Assembly: GCA_017529175.1 (NCBI GenBank)
Contig: JAFXNX010000093.1
Coordinates: forward strand, 1 to 5,582
Direction of reading: 5' to 3'
DNA from: Clostridia bacterium
GTDB lineage: Bacteria > Bacillota_A > Clostridia > Oscillospirales > CAG-272
Length of the DNA: 5,582 bases
Part shown: in pieces, positions 1 through 4,430 of the stretch
How positions within the stretch are numbered: position 1 is the stretch's first letter
How the letters are laid out: every line of letters begins with the position of its first letter
Notes under the pieces: model-generated
Told to the model about the DNA's origin: nothing
Database searches by the model: none
The model's input: only the letters and a program-made list of their open reading frames with translations
Program-made: the position numbers and the translations under genes

Positions 1-40
1 ACACTTAGCGACGGCAACCTCCCGCACGACCACGCCATGC
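1..40 (-). ncRNA. 5' end of a leftward transcript, probably a non-coding RNA (SRP RNA is a tentative candidate); cut by the window edge
   Basis: The minus-strand promoter at 47-76 predicts a transcription start near position 40, exactly where the DNA switches from very AT-rich to GC-rich. The first 40 nt of the RNA contain a GCGGGAGGTTGCCGTCGC stretch. This loosely resembles the GGGGAGGUAGCGGU block near the 5' part of Firmicute small SRP RNAs; that comparison is from memory, not a search. An ATG lies at 38-36 on the minus strand and stays open to the edge (MAWSCGRLPSLS), but it would sit about 2 nt from the predicted start with no ribosome site, so a leaderless coding gene is less likely. 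Only the start is visible, so the RNA family is a weak inference. Confidence 0.3.
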
Positions 41-46
41 TCGAAT

Positions 47-76
47 AGTATACCATATATATAAAAAGATTGTCAA
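47..76 (-). promoter_or_regulatory. Strong leftward sigma-A promoter with extended -10
   Basis: Read on the minus strand, TTGACA (76-71) is followed by an 18-nt spacer and TATACT (52-47). A TGG directly upstream of the -10 box gives the TGn extended -10 element. The -35 is a perfect consensus match and the -10 differs at one base. Transcription would start near position 40 and leave the window leftward, divergent from the main operon. Confidence 0.72.
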
Positions 77-131
77 CCTTTCTCAAAAGAAAAAATATGT
101 AGAAATTTTCTTTATATTTCGGATGAATTTT

Positions 132-144
132 GTGCAGTTTGCAC
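132..144. repeat. Short inverted repeat upstream of the operon promoter, possible operator
   Basis: GTGCA and TGCAC (132-136 and 140-144) form a perfect 5-bp inverted repeat around a 3-nt centre, in otherwise AT-rich DNA 26 nt upstream of the rightward -35 box and between the two divergent promoters. The position suits an activator or shared regulator site, but a repeat this short can occur by chance. Apart from it, nothing else is seen in 77-170. Confidence 0.25.
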
Positions 145-170
145 TATTTGAAAAAAATGAATATATTTTC

Positions 171-199
171 TTGATACCATTATAGTTATATGATATAAT
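171..199 (+). promoter_or_regulatory. Rightward sigma-A promoter (extended -10) of the four-gene operon
   Basis: TTGATA (171-176), a 17-nt spacer and a perfect TATAAT (194-199), with TGA just before the -10 giving an extended TGn element. The predicted transcription start is near 206, leaving a leader of about 63 nt before the first gene. No other convincing promoter was seen in the gaps between the downstream genes, so this probably drives all four. Confidence 0.8.
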
Positions 200-220
200 A
201 CTAAATAATAGATTTATGGA

Positions 221-259
221 CGGCAGGCTCATCATTGCACAATATATTGTTTACTGCCG
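221..259 (+). promoter_or_regulatory. Nested inverted repeat in the operon leader
   Basis: CGGCAG (221-226) and CTGCCG (254-259) can pair as a 6-bp stem in the leader RNA. The 27-nt loop contains a perfect 12-nt palindrome, ACAATATATTGT (239-250). The 3' arm ends three bases before the GGAAAG element of the first gene, so folding could influence translation of that gene. Alternatively, the 12-nt palindrome could be a protein-binding operator just downstream of the transcription start. The pairing is seen directly; any regulatory role is inference. Confidence 0.35.
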
Positions 260-261
260 CC

Positions 262-267
262 GGAAAG
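262..267 (+). promoter_or_regulatory. Weak ribosome binding site that bears on the first gene's start
   Basis: GGAAAG lies 1 nt before the GTG at 269, too close to serve it, but 10 nt before an in-frame TTG at 278. If this is the real Shine-Dalgarno, the first gene starts at 278 and its protein begins MKYSKIKTYL, a normal cytoplasmic flank for the first membrane helix. The other operon genes have much stronger sites. Confidence 0.4.
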
Positions 268-268
268 T

Positions 269-1546
269 GTGCTCAATTTGAAATATTCAAAAATCAAAAC
301 TTATCTTATACTTTTGTTCTGTGTCGCGGTCTCCGCGGCGCTTGTCGGCTCCGTCGTGCTGTATCTGGCGATGGACAACGACTACGATGCGTCAATAAAA
401 CACTTTGAATTCGGCTCGGTGTTCGCGACCTCGGCGCTCGCGATCTCGATCGGAGGCGCCGCGCTCGGACTTGTAGGATTCATCATATCCCCCGAAAAAA
501 AGATCGATCTCGACCCGAAGCGGGGCGACTATACGTTCGTCGGAGTTTTCTTCAGCATACTGACGGGTCTTATGTCGGCTCTGTACTTCGTCTCGCGCAT
601 ACGTCAGGGGATTCCCGAGGAGAAGCCGGGACTTCTGATGGCTGAAATGGCGTTCTCCGCTCTGTCCGTCGCTTTCTTCACCATAAAAGCGGCGGGGATA
701 TTAAAGAAGAAGAAAAATCTTTCGATCCTCGGTATCTCCCCGGCGCTGGCCTGCGCGTTCATGCTTTTAAATCTTTATTTCAGCAGGAACGAGCCGCTCA
801 ACGCGCCGCTCAAGATCTACGAGACCGTAATGCTCATATCGTTCATGCTCTACTTCACGGCGGATACCGGTATCTCGATATCCCGCAAAAAAATGAACCG
901 TAAGTATGTGTTCGCGGGTCTCTTCGCGGCAACGACGGGCGGCACGATCGCTCTGTCGCGCATTGCGATACGCATAGTTAACGTCGACGTTTTCGACTTT
1001 GATATAATTAAGACCGCCTTCTGCGCAGTAATGTGGCTGTATGTAGTCTTCACATTCGGAGAAAGACTCATTATGTCGCGCGAAAAATCAAATGAGGAAG
1101 CGTTACTCGAAGAGAAAGAAAGCGCGGAAGAAAAAGAAGCTGAAACGGATGCGGCGGAAAGCGGCGCGGCCGAGGCGGAAACCGCACAAGACGGCGCGCA
1201 GTCCGAAGTCGAGAATGCGTCAGAAGACGCGGACGAAGCGGAAGACGCGAAGTCCGGAAACGAAAGCGAAGAAGCGGCCGAGGCGGACGTAAACGTATCT
1301 GATGACGACGAGGAAGACGCGGACGACAGCGCTATGGAAGACGCGGAGCCGGAAGACGACGATGATATCACGGAGCCGGAAGACGACGGCGCCGACGCCG
1401 ACGCCGAAAAAGAGCCCGACGAACTTCAGGACTACGTCGACGAAGAAGGCGACGAGCCGCAGCATAAAGCGGAAACTTCGGAGCTTCAGGATTATGAAGA
1501 CGTTTCCGAAGAAATGAAGATCGACACCGAGTTCATCGAGCCGTAA
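269..1546 (+). CDS. Polytopic membrane protein with long acidic cytoplasmic tail, function unknown
   Basis: I do not recognise the family. About eight hydrophobic helices are visible, near residues 11-34, 48-73, 89-108, 122-141, 153-171, 184-204, 213-231 and 246-264. Loops with K/R clusters (EKKIDLDPKR, LKKKKN, SRKKMNRK) alternate with acidic or neutral loops, so the positive-inside rule puts both ends in the cytoplasm. Residues 271-425 form a low-complexity tail with 70 Asp/Glu and only 8 Lys/Arg by hand count; it is probably disordered. It carries two ELQDY motifs (385-389, 405-409) and two EPEDD motifs (360-364, 369-373). It is the first gene of the operon, 48 nt before the XpaC gene. The start is uncertain: GTG at 269 gives the longest frame, but TTG at 278 is better placed for the GGAAAG site. 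The frame is clearly coding: the helix pattern is coherent, and the Ser-rich and Lys/Arg-rich frames overlapping the tail are shadows of the acidic codons. Confidence 0.85.
   Translation: MLNLKYSKIKTYLILLFCVAVSAALVGSVVLYLAMDNDYDASIKHFEFGSVFATSALAISIGGAALGLVGFIISPEKKIDLDPKRGDYTFVGVFFSILTGLMSALYFVSRIRQGIPEEKPGLLMAEMAFSALSVAFFTIKAAGILKKKKNLSILGISPALACAFMLLNLYFSRNEPLNAPLKIYETVMLISFMLYFTADTGISISRKKMNRKYVFAGLFAATTGGTIALSRIAIRIVNVDVFDFDIIKTAFCAVMWLYVVFTFGERLIMSREKSNEEALLEEKESAEEKEAETDAAESGAAEAETAQDGAQSEVENASEDADEAEDAKSGNESEEAAEADVNVSDDDEEDADDSAMEDAEPEDDDDITEPEDDGADADAEKEPDELQDYVDEEGDEPQHKAETSELQDYEDVSEEMKIDTEFIEP
1344..1388 (+). repeat. In-frame 18-nt direct repeat in the acidic-tail coding region
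   Basis: CGGAGCCGGAAGACGACG occurs identically at 1344-1361 and 1371-1388, offset by 27 nt (nine codons), encoding the two EPEDD motifs. Immediately downstream, GCCGAC is repeated in tandem from 1391 (encoding ADADAE). Such repeats suggest the tail grows or shrinks by slippage while keeping frame. Confidence 0.7.
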
Positions 1547-1594
1547 CGCCGCGCAAACTGAATTTCAAACGAAAGACCACGGAGGAAAGAAGCA

Positions 1595-2230
1595 ATGATA
1601 AAGAGGAAGATCGAAGTATCGAAGCGTTCGACGGCGCCTTATTACAGCACCGCAGCAACGTTTGCCCTGCTCTCTCTCATTTTCACTCCTCACAGTCTTG
1701 CGGGATTCTTGGTGATCGGCGCGATATGCGCCGCGGTCTTTCTGATAACTCTCAAGGTGACAAAAAACGTTACGGTATACAAAGACCGTCCCTCTCTCGG
1801 AATACCGGAGCTTGACGAGGCGCTGGCGGCGCTCGGCGGCGCGTCGGAGCTTTTCGAAAAAGCTCAGCCGCTCGTCTTTTCAAGATCGACCGACGCGTCC
1901 GATAAACTGCTATCGATAAAAGCGTCGACCGACAGCATCGCGCAAAACCTTATGTCGCACCCGGAAGACCTGAAGATCGCAAGAAAGTTTTTGAATCTGT
2001 ATTTGCCGATGGTGGTAAAGATGATGAACAATTACATCGAGCTTTACCGTCAGGGCACGCAAGGAGATAACATAGTCTCCTCGATGGAAGCGATCGAAGG
2101 GTCTCTCGTATCGATAGACGAAGCCTTCAAGCGCCAGCTCGACGCGCTGTTTGCAAACGACAACCTTGACGTCGCGACAGATATCGACGTACTGAACGCT
2201 CTGATGGGCGACGGCGGAGCCGTAAAATAA
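1595..2230 (+). CDS. xpaC: XpaC family membrane protein (annotated as 5-bromo-4-chloroindolyl phosphate hydrolysis protein)
   Basis: The 211-residue protein has a basic N-terminus, a hydrophobic hairpin of two helices (about 17-32 and 35-54), then a helical soluble domain. The domain shows the family pattern: GIPELDEAL (69-77) after the membrane part, then FLNLYLPMVVKMMNNYIEL (132-150), matching the typical 'FLNYYLPTTLKLL..Y' core, and a C-terminal D-I-x-VL-x-x-LM ending. The family name comes from X-phos hydrolysis linked to B. subtilis xpaC. No phosphatase catalytic motif is visible here, so enzymatic activity should not be assumed. The ATG is supported by GGAGG at 1581-1585, 9 nt upstream. 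It precedes a TelA gene by 47 nt, the same order as xpaC-yaaN in B. subtilis. The likely role is a membrane partner of TelA in envelope or toxic-anion stress; the partner role is inference. Confidence 0.85.
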   Translation: MIKRKIEVSKRSTAPYYSTAATFALLSLIFTPHSLAGFLVIGAICAAVFLITLKVTKNVTVYKDRPSLGIPELDEALAALGGASELFEKAQPLVFSRSTDASDKLLSIKASTDSIAQNLMSHPEDLKIARKFLNLYLPMVVKMMNNYIELYRQGTQGDNIVSSMEAIEGSLVSIDEAFKRQLDALFANDNLDVATDIDVLNALMGDGGAVK

Positions 2231-2277
2231 TTACTAAATGCAAAAATAAATCACGAGATGATTAAGGAGATAAAGAA

Positions 2278-3462
2278 ATGAGCGAACTTGAAAACGGAAC
2301 GGCTGCAAAGAGTATGCCGGAGCTTACCCTCGACCCGCTTACGTCCTCCGCATCGGCGGCGGTCAAATCCGAGGATATTCCGTCTGTTGCAACGGCGGCA
2401 GCGGAACCCAACTATGAAGATATGCTCTCCGAGGAGGAGATGGCAAAAGTCGAAGAGTTTTCGAAAAGCATCGACATCAAAAACAGCAGTCTCGTAATGC
2501 AGTACGGCGCGGCGGCGCAGCAGAAAGTGGCGGATTTTTCCGACAGCGCGCTTGAAAACGTCAAGACAAAAGACTTCGGAGAAGTCGGGGATATGCTTGC
2601 GGGTCTCGTTTCCGAGCTCAAAGGTATAACCGAAGACGACTCGAAAGGCATCAAAGGCTTCTTCAACAGATCAAAGCGCAAGATCGAAACGATGAAGGTA
2701 AAATATCAGAAGGCGGAAAAGAGCGTCGACTCCATCGTCGCGTCCCTCGAAGGACATCAGGTGGTCCTTCTCAAGGATATCTCGATGCTCGACAAGCTCT
2801 ACGCCATAAATCTTGATTATCTCAAAGAGCTTACGATGTACATCATCGCAGGCGAGCGCCGTCTCAAAGAAGAGCGCGAAACGACTCTTGCGGAGCTTCG
2901 CGAAAAGGCGGCGTCGAGCGGACTTCCCGAAGACGCGCAGGCGGCGTCCGATTTCGAAGCAATGTGCGACAGATTCGAGAAGAAACTGCACGACCTCAAA
3001 CTCACCCGCACGATATCCATCCAGATGGCGCCGCAGATCCGTCTCGTACAGAACAACGACGCCCTTATGACGGAAAAGATACAGTCGACGATCGTCAATA
3101 CGATCCCTCTCTGGAAGAGCCAGATGCTCATCTCCCTCGGACTTGCTCATTCAAAGCAGGCGATGGAAGCGGAAAGAGCGGTAACGGATATGACGAACGA
3201 ACTGCTTAAGAAGAACGCGGAAGCGCTCCACACGGCGACGGTTGAGGTCGCAAAGGAGAGCGAACGCGGTATCGTCGATATCGAAACGCTCCAGCACACG
3301 AACAGCGAGCTTATTTCAACGCTCGAAGAAGTACAGAAGATCCAGGAAGACGGCAGAGCGGGAAGACGCGCCGCGGAAGCGGAACTCGTCAAGATAGAAG
3401 ACGAACTGCGTACAAAGCTTCTGAAGCTCAAGTCGGAAAACGGCGCGCCGTCTGAAAACTGA
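2278..3462 (+). CDS. telA: TelA/KlaA/YaaN family toxic anion resistance protein
   Basis: The 394-residue length is normal for the family. Residues 1-45 are a variable, Ala/Ser-rich lead. The rest is almost entirely helical, with long coiled-coil stretches near 140-240 and 295-385 and no signal peptide or membrane helix, so it is cytoplasmic or peripherally membrane-bound. The diagnostic core is at 249-284: QMAPQIRLVQNND followed by KIQSTIVNTIPLWKSQM, then a TNELLKKNAEAL segment at 306-317. Members are associated with tellurite and other toxic-anion tolerance and with cell-envelope stress; the mechanism is not established. AAGGAG at 2264-2269, 8 nt before ATG, supports the start. It sits between xpaC and a LemA-like gene with gaps of 47 and 45 nt, so it is almost certainly cotranscribed. 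Resistance to tellurite specifically is not shown by the sequence. Confidence 0.92.
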   Translation: MSELENGTAAKSMPELTLDPLTSSASAAVKSEDIPSVATAAAEPNYEDMLSEEEMAKVEEFSKSIDIKNSSLVMQYGAAAQQKVADFSDSALENVKTKDFGEVGDMLAGLVSELKGITEDDSKGIKGFFNRSKRKIETMKVKYQKAEKSVDSIVASLEGHQVVLLKDISMLDKLYAINLDYLKELTMYIIAGERRLKEERETTLAELREKAASSGLPEDAQAASDFEAMCDRFEKKLHDLKLTRTISIQMAPQIRLVQNNDALMTEKIQSTIVNTIPLWKSQMLISLGLAHSKQAMEAERAVTDMTNELLKKNAEALHTATVEVAKESERGIVDIETLQHTNSELISTLEEVQKIQEDGRAGRRAAEAELVKIEDELRTKLLKLKSENGAPSEN

Positions 3463-3507
3463 TAAAAGATATCTGCCTGAAATCCACACGGAAAGGAGAG
3501 CGACACA

Positions 3508-4380
3508 ATGACGGATAAGAAGAATATCAATCTTACAAACAACGACGGCGCTAAATTCAGATATTCGGCAAGCCGCGACCCGAACGCAAAGAAGCCCGAT
3601 GCGCCGGACGTAAAAAAGAAGATAAAAGAAGCGATCACAAAGCGTCAGATATTCTGGAAAACGAACCGCGCGTTCGCGGTGTTTGTGCTTATCGCCGTGG
3701 TGATCCTGTTCTCCGCGCTCAGCGTTTACCGCGCAGTCTCGAGCCGCGCATCGGTCGTCGAAGAGTATTATGAAGATTCGGGGATCAAAACCGGTATCGC
3801 AAATGTGGTAAAGGAAGCCGGAAGTCTTCTGTCTCTTTCGGAGTCGCTGTCCCCCGGTAACGAGGCGGCAGGCGAGCTTCGGGAGTTGATCGGAGAGCTT
3901 GACTCAGAGTCGCCTTCTCCGTTCTGGAAAGACGCGGATATCGCGAAGAACGTCAGAAACAAAGCCGAGGACGTATGCAACCTGATAAACCATTTCCCGG
4001 AAGCCGGAAAAGATGACGCGCAAAGCGCAAACGATCATTTTGACAAGCTCGTATCTTCTTTCGAACGTCTCGGCGATTCCGAGGAATACAGAGTTGCGGC
4101 AAAGGAATACAATAGGTCCCTCGGCCAGTTCCCTGCAAACCTCTTTCCGATAGAAAAAGCGCCCGTTTTCGACAGATTCGAGAACAGCGCCGCATCGGAC
4201 GGCGAACATACCGAAAAAGATGATGACGATGAAAGCTCAATATCAAACTTTATCGCGGAAGCATCTTCGGTTATCAAGTCAAAGGTGTCGCGCCTCTCAT
4301 TCTTTCAGATAGCGGGGATCATAATCGCCATCGCCGTCATCGGCAAACTGGCGATCGGCGGAATCGTAAAAAGAAAATAA
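3508..4380 (+). CDS. Divergent LemA-like protein with membrane anchors at both ends
   Basis: Residues 1-53 are polar and Lys-rich (KKKIKEAITKR), followed by a membrane helix at about 54-73. A helical domain (74-240), an acidic linker (EKDDDDESS) and a second helix at about 265-286 ending in KRK complete the 290-residue protein. The segment EYRVAAKEYNRSLGQFP-ANLF (about 193-213) resembles the LemA C-terminal signature 'YN-x2-V-x2-YN-x2-I-x2-FP-x-NL', with only the second YN kept. The typical LemA start 'R-x-D-L-I-P-N-L-V' is not evident, so the relation is distant. By the positive-inside rule the domain faces outside and both ends face the cytoplasm. Usual LemA proteins have a single N-terminal helix. 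AAAGGAG at 3492-3498, 9 nt from ATG, fixes the start. It is the last gene of the operon, before a stem-loop. The function is unknown; a role with XpaC and TelA at the membrane is inferred from position. Confidence 0.8.
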   Translation: MTDKKNINLTNNDGAKFRYSASRDPNAKKPDAPDVKKKIKEAITKRQIFWKTNRAFAVFVLIAVVILFSALSVYRAVSSRASVVEEYYEDSGIKTGIANVVKEAGSLLSLSESLSPGNEAAGELRELIGELDSESPSPFWKDADIAKNVRNKAEDVCNLINHFPEAGKDDAQSANDHFDKLVSSFERLGDSEEYRVAAKEYNRSLGQFPANLFPIEKAPVFDRFENSAASDGEHTEKDDDDESSISNFIAEASSVIKSKVSRLSFFQIAGIIIAIAVIGKLAIGGIVKRK

Positions 4381-4393
4381 GCATTTTTATATG

Positions 4394-4418
4394 ATTGAGC
4401 CGCTCCACGCGGCTCAAT
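4394..4418 (+). terminator. Stem-loop at the operon end, probably a leaky intrinsic terminator
   Basis: A perfect 10-bp stem (ATTGAGCCGC with GCGGCTCAAT) closes a TCCAC loop, 13 nt after the stop of the LemA-like gene. The run that follows is TTCGGGTTTATT rather than a clean U-tract, so termination may be partial. The minus-strand side is A-rich, so it is not a bidirectional terminator. The next gene begins 13 nt beyond the stem, so the structure could equally act as an attenuator for it. Confidence 0.65.
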
Positions 4419-4430
4419 TTCGGGTTTATT

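Noticed and set aside
501..510. 10-bp palindrome AGATCGATCT inside the first gene
   Set aside because: It is short enough to arise by chance, lies in a Lys-Ile-Asp coding loop, and has no second copy seen nearby.
850..1371. Minus-strand open frame of 173 codons, extremely Ser-rich
   Set aside because: It is the antisense shadow of the acidic-tail codons (GAA/GAC/GCG runs read as Ser/Ala), and its N-terminal half mirrors membrane-helix codons. It has no ribosome site or family-like sequence.
1092..1517. Two plus-strand Lys/Arg-rich open frames (1092-1292 and 1302-1517)
   Set aside because: They are +1-shifted readings of the same GA-rich acidic tail, which naturally gives AAR and CGN codons. 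The composition is explained without a gene.
2671..3150. Minus-strand open frames opposite the TelA gene
   Set aside because: The plus strand encodes a full-length TelA with the diagnostic core. The antisense frames have no ribosome site or coherent domain.
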